DNA of 64,000 nucleotides from Beijerinckiaceae bacterium. GTDB taxonomy: Bacteria > Pseudomonadota > Alphaproteobacteria > Rhizobiales > Beijerinckiaceae. How positions within the stretch are numbered: position 1 is the stretch's first letter; every line of letters starts with the position of its first letter. Location: assembly GCA_947452005.1 (NCBI GenBank), contig CANGBC010000002.1:186001-250000 (forward strand), written 5' to 3'. The notes under the pieces were generated by a model, which was not told the origin of the DNA, ran no database searches, and saw only the letters and a program-made list of their open reading frames with translations. This document shows positions 20,013-28,880 of the stretch, piece after piece. The position numbers and the translations under genes were made by a program.

Positions 20013-21139
20013 CAGGCGACCGCGCAAGCAAGAAAGCCGCGGCGCAACTCATCCTGCTTCAGCTTGCGACCGATAAAGACAATGCGCGACTCGCGGCTTT
20101 CATCGGGCTTCCATTCGCGCTGCAAATCGCCATCCAGAATCATATGCACGCCCTGAAAGACAAAACGCTTGGGCTCATTGGGAAACGACAAAATGCCTTT
20201 TGAGCGCAAAATGTCAGGACCCATGTCCTGCACGATCTTGTTGATCCACGGCATGAACAGATCAGGGTTCACAGGCCCATCAATGCGCATGGAGATCGAC
20301 TGGATCTCCTCATCATGAATGGTCTTCAACCCGCCATGGTCATGTCCGCAATCGGGGCCACAATCTTGCGTATGCTCATGACCATGATGGGCATGGCCGT
20401 GGTGGTCGTGATGATCGTGACCGCAATCAGCCGCACAGTCTTCACCATGCGCATGGGCATGGTGATCATGATGATCATGGTGATCATGATCCTGCGCCTT
20501 CAGGAAGGCGGGTTCGAGTTCGAGAATGCGGTCAAGGTCAAACGCATTGCGGCCAAGCACCACATCAAGCGGCACATTGCATTTCACCGCGCGGTGAATC
20601 TGCGCATAAGGATTGATGCCGCGAATACGAGCTTCGACTTCTTCAATCTCGGCAGGTGTCACGAGATCCGTCTTGTTGACGATGATGACATCGGCAAAAG
20701 CGATCTGGTTCTTGGCTTCGGGCGCATCTTTCAGGCGCGCGGCCAGAAACTTTGCATCCGCCACGGTGACAATGGCATCAAGCCGGGCTTCGTCAGCGAT
20801 TTCCTGATCAACGAAAAACGTCTGGGCGACAGGGGCGGGATCGGCCAGACCCGTGGTCTCGACGATAATCGCGTCAAACTTGCCCTTGCGCTTCATCAAG
20901 CCCTCGATGATGCGGATCAGATCGCCGCGCACGGTGCAGCAGATGCAGCCGTTGTTCATCTCAAAAACTTCTTCGTCCGCACCCACGATCAGATCATTGT
21001 CGATGCCGATCTCGCCAAATTCATTGACGATGACCGCGTAGCGCTGGCCGTGCTGCTCGGAGAGGATGCGGTTGAGCAGCGTGGTCTTGCCGGCGCCAAG
21101 ATAGCCGGTGAGCACGGTGACGGGTGTCTTTTGCGACAT
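20012..21139 (-). CDS. COG0523/CobW-family GTPase with His-rich metal-binding segment
   Basis: G3E-family P-loop GTPase likely to act as a metallochaperone. 375 aa. The N-terminal TGYLGAGKTTLLNRIL Walker A, the invariant CICC metal site in NNGCICCTVRGDL (about residue 65) and the NKTDL guanine motif are present. A strongly His/Asp-rich insertion (about residues 225-275; runs such as HDHHDHHDHH and HGHEHTQDCG) precedes the C-terminal CobW_C domain. The His run suggests zinc, cobalt or nickel binding. No Zur-like operator was apparent upstream. Confidence 0.92.
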   Translation of the reverse strand: MSQKTPVTVLTGYLGAGKTTLLNRILSEQHGQRYAVIVNEFGEIGIDNDLIVGADEEVFEMNNGCICCTVRGDLIRIIEGLMKRKGKFDAIIVETTGLADPAPVAQTFFVDQEIADEARLDAIVTVADAKFLAARLKDAPEAKNQIAFADVIIVNKTDLVTPAEIEEVEARIRGINPYAQIHRAVKCNVPLDVVLGRNAFDLDRILELEPAFLKAQDHDHHDHHDHHAHAHGEDCAADCGHDHHDHHGHAHHGHEHTQDCGPDCGHDHGGLKTIHDEEIQSISMRIDGPVNPDLFMPWINKIVQDMGPDILRSKGILSFPNEPKRFVFQGVHMILDGDLQREWKPDESRESRIVFIGRKLKQDELRRGFLACAVA

Positions 21140-21238
21140 GTCGGTCTCCGAAAAGGGGGGTGGCGGGCAGCTGGGCCCGCAAAAGGGTCGGGGGACATGT
21201 GACGATGCACCCCCGCCCGGTCAAGGGGTGGGTGGGAT

Positions 21239-22468
21239 TTACAGCCCCGCCAGCGCGTCGCGGGCGGCTTTTTCACCGCTCTCCCATGCGCCATGGGCGG
21301 TGGAGAAGAATTGGGGCGAAACCGCCTCCCCCGCAAAGAACAGCCGCCCGACCGGGGTGGCCAGCCTGGCCCGTGCCCCGGCTTGGCCCGGCAGCGCATG
21401 GGAATAGGAGCCCAGCGCCCAAGGATCACGCGCCCAGCTGGAGGCAGCCAGCGGGCGCAGCCGCGCCCTGAAATCTGCGCCCATGACCGCGACCAGCTGC
21501 TCAATGGCAAAATCGGCAAAGGCCGCCAGCCCGCCAATCTCCAATTCACGCGCGCATTGGCCGCCGAAATAGGCCTCGATCACCGGCCGCCCGAAAGGCC
21601 GCACATGGTAATTGGCCGTGCCGACGCGATCCGTCGCGCCATAGATGCGCGAGTCGATCTCGAATTCGTCTGCGCCCTCCAGCGCCAGAAAGAGCTTGTT
21701 CGCCACACCCAGCGGCAAGACGCTTGCGGCTTCCACATGATCTGGCAAAGCGGGTGAAAAGCGCAAAGCGCCTGTGGCGAGCACGGATGTCGGCACGGTG
21801 ACGATCACGCTGCGCGCGGTGAGCGTACCTGTGCTGGTGTCAACGCGCATCGGGCTTGCGCCATGATCGACCAGCCGCACGTGAACGCCAAGACGAATAT
21901 CAAGTCCCTGTGCGAGAGCACCAATCAAGGCTCCATAGCCTGCAGGCAGGCGCCAATTTACTTCCGTGTCTTCATAAGCATCGAAATCAATCAGCGAGAG
22001 ACGATCCGTCTCCGTGCCATTCACATAAGTGGACATGGCCTCAATCAGCGGCGTCCAGCGCCCGGCCGGATCGAGCAGGCGTGCGACCGGATAATCGACA
22101 CCCTTGCGCGCCTCTTCTTCTACGCGCGCAAAAAAGCGACCGATCTCGGTGCGATAGGCCCGCTGGTCGTCACGCGAAAAGCCGCGATCATCAGCACTCT
22201 TTTGCCAAGGCGGGGTTTCGCGGTTCAATTCGAAACCTGTCTCGGTGGCGAGCGGCACCAAGACATTGCGATCTGCCGAATGCAGCCAGCCGCAGCCCAG
22301 ATCCAGCGGATGACCTGCGACCTCTTGCGTGAAGGCCCGCCCGCCGATGCGCTGGCGTGCTTCCAGCACACAGACATTGCGCCCTGCACGTGCCAAAGCG
22401 CGCGCCGCCGCAACGCCTGCCGCGCCTGCGCCAATCACCACCACGTCGAAATCCGCTGAAGAAGTCAT
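21239..22468 (-). CDS. flavin-containing monoamine oxidase family protein
   Basis: FAD-dependent amine oxidase of 409 aa from ATG 22468 (MTSSADFDVVV). The ORF-track start adds 43 residues of improbable sequence overlapping the divergent gene. The Rossmann motif VVIGAGAAGVAAARALARAG and the following EARQRIGGRAF motif lie at the N-terminus. The C-terminus has the second FAD motif LFFAGEAVSPQFFSTAHGAWESG. No signal peptide is seen. It may oxidise a polyamine or other amine, but the substrate is not determinable. Confidence 0.88.
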   Translation of the reverse strand: MTSSADFDVVVIGAGAAGVAAARALARAGRNVCVLEARQRIGGRAFTQEVAGHPLDLGCGWLHSADRNVLVPLATETGFELNRETPPWQKSADDRGFSRDDQRAYRTEIGRFFARVEEEARKGVDYPVARLLDPAGRWTPLIEAMSTYVNGTETDRLSLIDFDAYEDTEVNWRLPAGYGALIGALAQGLDIRLGVHVRLVDHGASPMRVDTSTGTLTARSVIVTVPTSVLATGALRFSPALPDHVEAASVLPLGVANKLFLALEGADEFEIDSRIYGATDRVGTANYHVRPFGRPVIEAYFGGQCARELEIGGLAAFADFAIEQLVAVMGADFRARLRPLAASSWARDPWALGSYSHALPGQAGARARLATPVGRLFFAGEAVSPQFFSTAHGAWESGEKAARDALAGL

Positions 22469-22578
22469 AAGAAGCCACATAGGACGCGCCAGCGCGCGCG
22501 TCCAGCGCAGGCATTGCCCCTCGTGCAAAAAGCGCGCTAGCATGGGACTAACCGGCACGAGACCGGGCCGGAGGAGAT

Positions 22579-23106
22579 ATGCAGGCCAACACCCCACAAG
22601 CCCCTTTGCAAGGCGCGCACATCATTGCTGCGGTCAAACAGGCGGGCGTGAAGCACATTCTCTCCGTGCCCGATCTGCACACGAGCAATGGCCTCTTGAA
22701 ACCTATCGCGCAGGACCAAGAGCTCACGCTCATCCGCACCTGCAAGGAAGATGAAACGCTCGGCATTGCAGCGGGCCTGTCTTACGGCAACAAGCGCGCG
22801 CTGATCCTCGTTCAATGGACCGGCTTTCTCTATGCGATGAATGCCATCCGCGCGATGGCGTGTGATCAATCCATGCCCATGTGCATGATGATTGGCCTGC
22901 TCGGCAAAGAGCCCGATGTGCCCTCACGCCAATCCGCGCGTTTTGGCGTGCGCGTGGTGGAACCCATTCTCGATGTGATGGGCATTGCCTACCACCGCAT
23001 CAGCGTAGATGCCGATGCAGAGCTGATCGCACCGGCGATTGAGCAAGCCTATGCGCAATCCAAACCCATCGCCTTTCTCATCGAACGCCGCCCGGTGCAT
23101 GCATGA
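22579..23106 (+). CDS. TPP-dependent decarboxylase, alpha (PYR) subunit, sulfopyruvate/phosphonopyruvate decarboxylase type
   Basis: 175-aa stand-alone pyrimidine-binding domain of thiamine-pyrophosphate enzymes, like ComD of sulfopyruvate decarboxylase. The conserved Glu lies in RTCKEDETLGIAAGLSYG. It overlaps the beta-subunit gene by ATGA, so the two are made together as a heteromer. Split enzymes of this kind decarboxylate 3-sulfopyruvate or phosphonopyruvate. No taurine, sulfolactate or phosphonate genes are adjacent, so the substrate is open. Confidence 0.85.
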   Translation: MQANTPQAPLQGAHIIAAVKQAGVKHILSVPDLHTSNGLLKPIAQDQELTLIRTCKEDETLGIAAGLSYGNKRALILVQWTGFLYAMNAIRAMACDQSMPMCMMIGLLGKEPDVPSRQSARFGVRVVEPILDVMGIAYHRISVDADAELIAPAIEQAYAQSKPIAFLIERRPVHA

Positions 23107-23666
23107 TTGATCGCAAACAAGCCTGGGCAGCACTGGCCCGTCACATCACCGATGAAATTGTCGTCGCGACTTATTCGTCTGCAACAGACTGGATGGCGAT
23201 CGCTGATCGCCCGCTCAATTATTTTGCCTTCGGCGCGATGGGCCTTGCCTCATCACATGCGCTGGGCCTCGCACTGGCGCGCCCCGACAAGCGCGTGATT
23301 GTGCTCGATGGTGACGGCAGCCTGCTGATGAATCTGGGCACACTCGTCACCATTGGTGCGGTGGCACCAAAAAACTTCACCCATATTGTCGGACACAATG
23401 GCTCATATGAAGCCAATGGCGGGCATCCGATCCCCAACCGGCAAACAGATTTCGCCGGCATTGCGCGCTCATCCGGCATTGCGAAGGCGCAGCGCATCAA
23501 TCAGCTGGCTGATTTCGTGCGCGCCATTCCGGGCTTGTTGAAAGATGAAGGCCCGCTGTTTGTCGATCTTGTCATCGAACAGGGCGAGCTAGGCCCACGC
23601 TCGTATAAAGACATGTATAGCCGCGCACGCCGTGAGGCGTTCAGGCAGGCTTTGCAGGCGGGATAA
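23103..23666 (+). CDS. TPP-dependent decarboxylase, beta (PP) subunit, sulfopyruvate decarboxylase type
   Basis: 187-aa stand-alone pyrophosphate-binding domain, ComE-like. It carries the thiamine-diphosphate/Mg motif GDGSLLMNLG...VGHN with the expected spacing between GDG and the Asn. ATG 23103 overlaps the upstream stop (ATGA). It ends 5 bp before the convergent 77-aa membrane-protein gene. Together the two subunits add up to about 360 aa, typical of the ComDE-type enzyme. Confidence 0.87.
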   Translation: MIDRKQAWAALARHITDEIVVATYSSATDWMAIADRPLNYFAFGAMGLASSHALGLALARPDKRVIVLDGDGSLLMNLGTLVTIGAVAPKNFTHIVGHNGSYEANGGHPIPNRQTDFAGIARSSGIAKAQRINQLADFVRAIPGLLKDEGPLFVDLVIEQGELGPRSYKDMYSRARREAFRQALQAG

Positions 23667-23670
23667 AGTT

Positions 23671-23904
23671 TCAGCCGCGGATCGGCTCGACCTTCAGCGC
23701 AGCGCGCACGAAGTAATAAACGAGCAGGAGACCGAAGCCCGCGCCCAGAACCTCGACGCCACGGCTGACCAGCGGCGGCAGGCCCATCAGGCCGCCCAGC
23801 GCCCAGCCGGCCGCCCAAGAAATACCAACCAGCTCGGTGCCGACGAGAATCGCGACACTGATCACGGTGATGGCATTGTCCCAATGGATCGGCTTTTTGC
23901 TCAT
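23671..23904 (-). CDS. small membrane protein, hypothetical
   Basis: 77 aa from ATG 23904 (MSKKPIHWD); the ORF-track start is upstream of this. Two predicted membrane helices (about residues 9-35 and 45-68) separated by a Gly/Pro-rich turn; the C-terminal helix ends LLVYYFVRAALKVEPIRG. No family recognised. It is on the same strand and 64 bp downstream of the NicO-type permease gene, so it could belong to that unit. Confidence 0.6.
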   Translation of the reverse strand: MSKKPIHWDNAITVISVAILVGTELVGISWAAGWALGGLMGLPPLVSRGVEVLGAGFGLLLVYYFVRAALKVEPIRG

Positions 23905-23968
23905 GGAACTCGGGTCCGCTGTTGTCTGAACGGGGGCAGAATTACCCCATCGCCTGCAGCGAGGCAAA

Positions 23969-24913
23969 TCAGGCCGCCATCAACAAGCCGAGACCCAAGA
24001 GCAGGACCGCTACAGCGGCTGCCAGCTCAAGCCCCGCAAGGAGGCGCGCCGCTACCCCTGTGCGCAGCACCATCCAGCGCTGCGCCTGCGTCTTGGCATA
24101 GACGGCAAATGCGGCAATGGCGCCTGTGGTGAGCGCCGTGCCCGCCGCCATGGCGAGCGTGGCTGCAATGCCCGCCTGCACAATGCCCTGCGCGGCCGCA
24201 AAAACCAGAACAAGGATCGCGCCTGAACAGGGACGCAAACCCGCCGCAATCACCGTGCCCGCCGCATCCCGCCAATCGAGCTTGCCGCCAAGCTTTGCGG
24301 GATCGGGCATATGCACATGTGCACAATCAGGCCCATGCACATGGGAGGCATCTTCTCCCCCATCGCAAACAAAGCGCGAGGCGATTTGTGGCTTTTGCAA
24401 AAAAGCCCTGCCCTTGCGCCACACCAGCGCAGCCCCCACCAGCGCAATGGCCGCGTAGGACGCAAGCTCCACCCATTGCGCAGCATCGCGCAAAGAGCGC
24501 GCGGTGACCCCCAGCAATGTGGTGAGACCCAGCACCAGCACAATGGCCACAAGTGCCTGCAAGAGAGCGGCAAGCGCCGCCATGATCAAACCGCGCTTCA
24601 AGGCGCGTTCATTGGCAATGAGATAAGCCGCCAACACCGCCTTGCCATGCCCCGGGCCTGCGGCATGAAACACGCCATAGGCAAAAGCCAGTCCGGCGAG
24701 GCTCCAGAAAGCAGAGGCATCGGTGCGAATGGCGCGCACAGCCTCACGCATCAACAGATCGAAATGCTGTTGCAGCGCCAAAATCCATCCCGTGAGGCCA
24801 GCAGCCGAACCACCGCCTTCGGAAATGCCGACAGAGAAAGGATTGCGCGCCTGCGCAAAGACATCAGGCGTCAGCAGGGCCAGACAGATCAGGACAAACG
24901 CGATACGTCTCAC
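23969..24913 (-). CDS. NicO/RcnA-type nickel-cobalt permease
   Basis: Membrane transporter of the COG2215 family, 314 aa with about six to seven helices. The HAAGPGHGKAVLAAYL motif with conserved His residues lies in an early helix. A cytosolic or periplasmic His/Cys-rich loop (DASHVHGPDCAHVHMPD) precedes a second GLRPCSGAILVLVFA motif. It overlaps the DUF1007 gene by ATGA. This pairing occurs in many alphaproteobacteria and supports Ni/Co or zinc transport; direction (uptake or efflux) cannot be told. Confidence 0.87.
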   Translation of the reverse strand: MRRIAFVLICLALLTPDVFAQARNPFSVGISEGGGSAAGLTGWILALQQHFDLLMREAVRAIRTDASAFWSLAGLAFAYGVFHAAGPGHGKAVLAAYLIANERALKRGLIMAALAALLQALVAIVLVLGLTTLLGVTARSLRDAAQWVELASYAAIALVGAALVWRKGRAFLQKPQIASRFVCDGGEDASHVHGPDCAHVHMPDPAKLGGKLDWRDAAGTVIAAGLRPCSGAILVLVFAAAQGIVQAGIAATLAMAAGTALTTGAIAAFAVYAKTQAQRWMVLRTGVAARLLAGLELAAAVAVLLLGLGLLMAA

Positions 24914-25548
24914 GGGCAGGCCACCGTGGCGCGGCTGGCGAGCTTGATGCCGAAATCAGCGCCTGGTGACAGGCCTGAGAAAAAGGCCTCATTCAAGCGC
25001 TTGGATTCACTCTCTCCCAAAGGCGTGGGCTGCGTCAGCGAGACCGAACAGCCCGACGGCGCACCCGTCATCGCCACACCGTCTTTGGCAAAATCAAACG
25101 ACACGAAATAGGTCGGGTCATAGACCTGCAGCGTGAAAGCCTTGTCGGCTTTCACGGGCTGCTTCAACGGCAGTGTGAAGGTCAGCGTGATGAGTTTCTT
25201 GTCGTCTTCGCGCATGGCAATGGCCTGCGGCTTGGCAAATTCGATCTTTTGGCCGGGCACTTTCACAAGGGTGAAATAGCCATATTCGGCCAGATCCGAG
25301 ACATTCTGCTCAGCCAAGGGCTGCAATTGCTCTGCGCTCACCGGCTTGCCATCCTCGCTCGCACCCGTTGTGACGAAGGAGGAATACATCTCATCAAAAG
25401 TCCAGGACTGGCTGATGCCAGACACACGCCCCTGCGCATCAAAAAGCACTTGGCTGGTCACCACCACAAAGACATGCGGATGGGCGAGCGCAGGGCTGGC
25501 ACCGGCGAGTGCGAGAGTAGCGAGCGTGGCGGAGATGATTCTCTTCAT
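24910..25548 (-). CDS. periplasmic DUF1007 family protein
   Basis: 212 aa with a signal peptide (cleavage near SPALA-HPH), leaving an N-terminal His-Pro-His expected to be a metal site, then VFVVVTSQVLFDAQG. It is translationally coupled to the NicO permease and is thought to be its periplasmic metal-binding partner. The promoter region upstream holds a family A palindromic repeat. The protein has the usual COG3683 length. Confidence 0.87.
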   Translation of the reverse strand: MKRIISATLATLALAGASPALAHPHVFVVVTSQVLFDAQGRVSGISQSWTFDEMYSSFVTTGASEDGKPVSAEQLQPLAEQNVSDLAEYGYFTLVKVPGQKIEFAKPQAIAMREDDKKLITLTFTLPLKQPVKADKAFTLQVYDPTYFVSFDFAKDGVAMTGAPSGCSVSLTQPTPLGESESKRLNEAFFSGLSPGADFGIKLASRATVACP

Positions 25549-25603
25549 GGCGAGATCATCACTCGCCGCAGACTTTGGCGCAAGAATGGCAAAGACCCCC
25601 TTG

Positions 25604-25690
25604 CGTCATTGCGAGGAGGCCGAAGGCCGACGCGGCAATCCAGAGCCGCGCGTGAGGCCTCTGGATTGCTTCGCTTCGCTCGCAATGACG
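25604..25690. repeat. full intergenic palindromic repeat (family A)
   Basis: CGTCATTGCGAGGAGGCCGAAGG...GCAATCCAGAG inverted against CTCTGGATTGCTTCGCTTCGCTCGCAATGACG, between the DUF1007 gene and the homospermidine synthase 3' end. Confidence 0.85.
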
Positions 25691-25701
25691 ACCCAGAAGC
25701 A

Positions 25702-25726
25702 AAAGGCCCGCACGAGGCGGGCCTTT
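25702..25726 (-). terminator. hairpin terminator of homospermidine synthase
   Basis: AAAGGCCCGC / GCGGGCCTTT stem with a 5-nt loop. It is followed on the minus strand by TTTTGC, just after the hss stop. Confidence 0.8.
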
Positions 25727-25732
25727 CAAACT

Positions 25733-27163
25733 TTATCGCACGATCACATTCTTGAACTGCCACGGGTCGCTGGTGTCCAGATCCTCAGGGAACAGAACAC
25801 TGCGATCATCGAGCGGTGTCCATTGCGTATATTCGCCGATCACCGGGCCGAGATAGGGACGCTGCACTTCGAGGCAGCGGCGGAAGTCGATCTCATCGGC
25901 TTCCACAATGCCGGCGTTGGGATTTTCCAGCGCCCAGACCATGCCAGCCAGCACCGCGCTCGTCACCTGAAGGCCCGTCGCATTCTGATAAGGCGCAATG
26001 CGGCGCGTCTCTTCAATCGAGAGCTGCGAGCCATACCAATAGGCATTCTTCTTGTGGCCGTAGAGCAGGACGCCAAGCTCATCAATGCCGTCGACGATTT
26101 CTGTCTCGTCGAGAATTTTGGATTCCTTCTGCTGCTTCCAGCCTGAGCCTGCCATTTCATGCAGCGAGAGCACCGCATCATTGGCCGGGTGATAGGCATA
26201 GTGACAGGTCGGGCGATAGGCCGCCTTGCCGCCTTCATAGACAGTCAGATAATCGGCAATCGAAATCGATTCGTTATGCGTCACCAAAAACGCATGCTGC
26301 GCACGCGCGGTTGGCGTCCATGAGCGCACCATTGTGCCAGCACCCGGGCGCATCAGATAGATGGCAGCATTGGAGCCGAAATCATGCTCGCGGCCTTCAG
26401 GCGGCAGCGCCTTTTCATGCGTGCCCCAGCCCAGTTCCGCAGGCTGCAAACCTTCCGACACAAAACCTTCGACCGACCAGGTGTTGACGAAAACGCCCAT
26501 GGGCTTGGGATCGCGTGCGCGCTGCGTGTCGCGCTCGGCAATGTGGATGCCCTTCACGCCAGCCTTCTGCGCCAGACGCGCCCATTCTTCGCGGTTGCGA
26601 GGCTCTGGCATATCAACGCCGCAATCAGCGGCAACATTGAGAAGCGCCTGCTTCACAAACCACGACACCATGCCGGGATTGGCGCCACAGCACGACACGG
26701 CTGTCGGGCCGGTCGGCAAATCATCACGCAGATCGAGCACAACTTCGCGCAAAGCATAATTGGAGCGCTGCGAAGCGGAGAGCGATGTGTCGGTATAAAA
26801 ACCTTTCCAAGGCTCAGCCACAGTATCAATGTAGAGCGCGCCGATCTCGTGGCAGAGCTTCATGATCGCCGTCGACGACACTTCCACCGACAGATTAACG
26901 ACAAAGGCCTGACCCTTGCCTTCTGTGAGAAGCGGCTTCAGCAACTCGATGTAATTGTCTTCGCGCACGCTGTCCTTGATGAAGCGGATGCGGCGCTCAT
27001 CGCACAGGCCACGACCTGCATCATCCGGATCAATGACGGTGAAACGCTTCTTGTCGAATTTGAAATGGCGCTCAATGAGCGGCAGTGTTCCGCGACCAAT
27101 CGAGCCAAAGCCGATCATGACGATAGGACCAGTAATCGTGCCATGCACGGGCCATTGCGACAT
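25733..27163 (-). CDS. hss: homospermidine synthase
   Basis: NAD-dependent enzyme that makes sym-homospermidine from putrescine. 476 aa, the normal bacterial length. The N-terminal Rossmann motif VMIGFGSIGRGTLPLIERHF is typical of the saccharopine-dehydrogenase-like fold, and the conserved CGANPGMVSWFVKQAL and LVTHNESISIADYLTVY motifs follow. Homospermidine is the main triamine of many Rhizobiales. It lies downstream of ornithine decarboxylase, its putrescine source, on the same strand with a repeat between them. Confidence 0.94.
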   Translation of the reverse strand: MSQWPVHGTITGPIVMIGFGSIGRGTLPLIERHFKFDKKRFTVIDPDDAGRGLCDERRIRFIKDSVREDNYIELLKPLLTEGKGQAFVVNLSVEVSSTAIMKLCHEIGALYIDTVAEPWKGFYTDTSLSASQRSNYALREVVLDLRDDLPTGPTAVSCCGANPGMVSWFVKQALLNVAADCGVDMPEPRNREEWARLAQKAGVKGIHIAERDTQRARDPKPMGVFVNTWSVEGFVSEGLQPAELGWGTHEKALPPEGREHDFGSNAAIYLMRPGAGTMVRSWTPTARAQHAFLVTHNESISIADYLTVYEGGKAAYRPTCHYAYHPANDAVLSLHEMAGSGWKQQKESKILDETEIVDGIDELGVLLYGHKKNAYWYGSQLSIEETRRIAPYQNATGLQVTSAVLAGMVWALENPNAGIVEADEIDFRRCLEVQRPYLGPVIGEYTQWTPLDDRSVLFPEDLDTSDPWQFKNVIVR

Positions 27164-27187
27164 TTGACATTACTCCAGACAAAAGGA

Positions 27188-27253
27188 CGCCATTACGAAA
27201 GAAACGAAGCAATCCGGCTGGATTGCTTCGTCGCTTTGATTCTCGCAATGACG
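27188..27253. repeat. intergenic palindromic repeat (family A), short form
   Basis: GAAACGAAGCAATCC-GG-CTGGATTGCTTCGTCGC...GCAATGACG, an almost spacerless palindrome between hss and the ornithine decarboxylase gene. It could form a stable hairpin in the shared mRNA. Confidence 0.8.
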
Positions 27254-27261
27254 AGAAAGGT

Positions 27262-28404
27262 TCAGATCACGTAGGATTTGAGCGGCGGGAAGCCGTTGAA
27301 CTCGACCGCCGAATAGGTGGTCGTGTAAGCGCCGGTTCCCTCGATCAGCACTTTCGCGCCAATCTCGAGGCTGACGGGAAGGAGATAGGGGTCCTTCTCA
27401 TACAGCACATCGACCGAGTCGCAGGTCGGACCTGCAAGCACGCAAGGCTCCAGCTCATCACCATCATAGGCAGTGCGGATCGGATAGCGGATCATTTCAT
27501 CCATCGTCTCGGCCAGACCATTGAACTTGCCGATGTCGAGATAGACCCATTTCACCGTGTCATCGTCCGACTTCTTGGAAATCAAAACGACTTCAGCCTC
27601 GATCATGCCGGCATTGCCGACCATGCCGCGACCTGGCTCGATGATGGTCTCAGGAATCCGGTTGCCGAAATGCTTGCGCAGCGACTTGAAGATCGACTGG
27701 CCATAGGCTTTCACCGCCGGCACGTCCTTCAGATATTTCGTCGGGAAGCCGCCGCCGAGATTGACCATCGACAGGTGAATGCCTCGCTCTGCGAGATCGC
27801 GGAAGATTTCAGCCGACGAGGCCAAAGCCGCATCCCACATGCGCGGGTTGCGCTGCTGCGAGCCGACATGGAACGACAGGCCATAGGCCACGAGGCCCAG
27901 GCGGTGCGCATGCTCGAGCACGCGGCCAGCCATTTCCGGCACGCAACCGAATTTACGCGACAGCGGCCATTCGGCGCCGGCACCATCGCAGAGAATGCGG
28001 CAGAACACGCGCGAACCAGGAGCGGCGCGCGCAATCTTCTCGACTTCGGCTTCGCAATCGACAGCGAAGAGACGAATGCCGAGCTCATAAGCGCGCTCGA
28101 TGTCGCGCTCTTTCTTGATTGTGTTGCCGAAGGACAGACGGTCGGGCGTGGCACCAGCGGCCAGCGCCTGCTGGATTTCGACGACGGAGGCCGTGTCGAA
28201 GCAGGAGCCAAGAGCGGCCAGCAGCTTCAGCACTTCCGGAGCGGGATTGGCCTTGACGGCGTAAAAGACGCGCGTGTCCGGCAACGCCTTGGCAAAGGCA
28301 CTGTAATTTTCGCGCACGACATTGAGGTCGAGGACCATGCAAGGTCCATCATCCTGACCCTTTTCGCGTCGGTCGCGAAGGAAATCGATAATACGGTCGG
28401 TCAT
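27262..28404 (-). CDS. ornithine (type III) decarboxylase, alanine-racemase fold
   Basis: PLP enzyme that converts ornithine to putrescine, possibly also lysine to cadaverine. 380 aa from ATG 28404, which follows GAGGGG at good spacing. The ORF-track start is 108 bp upstream in the leader. FYAVKANP carries the PLP lysine (about residue 50), HVGSQ and the Gly-rich VNLGGGFPTKY loop follow, then GPTCDSVDVLYE with catalytic Cys-Asp and GAYTT near the C-terminus. A leader of over 450 nt precedes it, so regulation by RNA structure is likely. Confidence 0.92.
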   Translation of the reverse strand: MTDRIIDFLRDRREKGQDDGPCMVLDLNVVRENYSAFAKALPDTRVFYAVKANPAPEVLKLLAALGSCFDTASVVEIQQALAAGATPDRLSFGNTIKKERDIERAYELGIRLFAVDCEAEVEKIARAAPGSRVFCRILCDGAGAEWPLSRKFGCVPEMAGRVLEHAHRLGLVAYGLSFHVGSQQRNPRMWDAALASSAEIFRDLAERGIHLSMVNLGGGFPTKYLKDVPAVKAYGQSIFKSLRKHFGNRIPETIIEPGRGMVGNAGMIEAEVVLISKKSDDDTVKWVYLDIGKFNGLAETMDEMIRYPIRTAYDGDELEPCVLAGPTCDSVDVLYEKDPYLLPVSLEIGAKVLIEGTGAYTTTYSAVEFNGFPPLKSYVI

Positions 28405-28875
28405 CGCGGCATCCCCTCGACGCAACCAGTGGCGCGCCGATACGAGTGGACTTCGTGGATGGCAGCGTTCCTCCCCGCGCGTTGGAGACGCGGAAGCGGA
28501 ATCGGCAACCATCCGTGACCTGTGCCGCCTGACTGAACCATTTCAGCCAGACAAACATAGGTCGGGTGCTGCGCCGTAGGACACGTCCACCCCAGATCAG
28601 CTTGACGCTGTCCAAGGGATCAGTGGCCATCGATTGGATGGGATGAGCTCCCGTCCGCACGTGCGGCAAGAAAGACAAGCCTCTTCGGTACGCTAGCCTT
28701 TGGAGGGCCAACAGAGACGAAAAAGCCCGGTCCGTCGTTGCTTTAAGTCGCGTCCCCCGTTTGGCGGGGTTCGCCGGTTCGCTCCGGCTGCCGGTTTTTT
28801 ACTGACGAGTGACCGGCCTCTTGTCCGGATCCCCGCCAACCGACACACGACCACAGGCACGTGCGATTTGGGCAA
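28405..28875 (-). ncRNA. long structured leader of ornithine decarboxylase, candidate speF-type RNA motif
   Basis: About 470 nt between a good promoter-like sequence and the decarboxylase start. It has many potential hairpins on the minus strand, including CCGCACGTGCGG (palindrome), CTGGCTGAA-ATGG-TTCAGTCAG, and a C/G-rich set around CCGGCAGCCGGAGCGAACCGG. The speF RNA motif is known upstream of ornithine decarboxylases in alphaproteobacteria. I could not align the sequence to the motif consensus, so the name is inferred from position, length and gene context. Confidence 0.45.
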
Positions 28876-28880
28876 GGCGG

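Noticed and set aside
20375-20500. Repeated CATGATGATCATGGTG-like tract, at first sight a tandem repeat or CRISPR-like array
   Set aside because: It is the codon pattern of the His/Asp-rich segment of the COG0523 GTPase.
21140-21238. Possible Zur operator upstream of the COG0523 GTPase gene
   Set aside because: No palindrome resembling the alphaproteobacterial Zur box was visible in this gap.
27223-28518. 431-aa plus-strand ORF
   Set aside because: Antisense to ornithine decarboxylase, whose motifs are intact.
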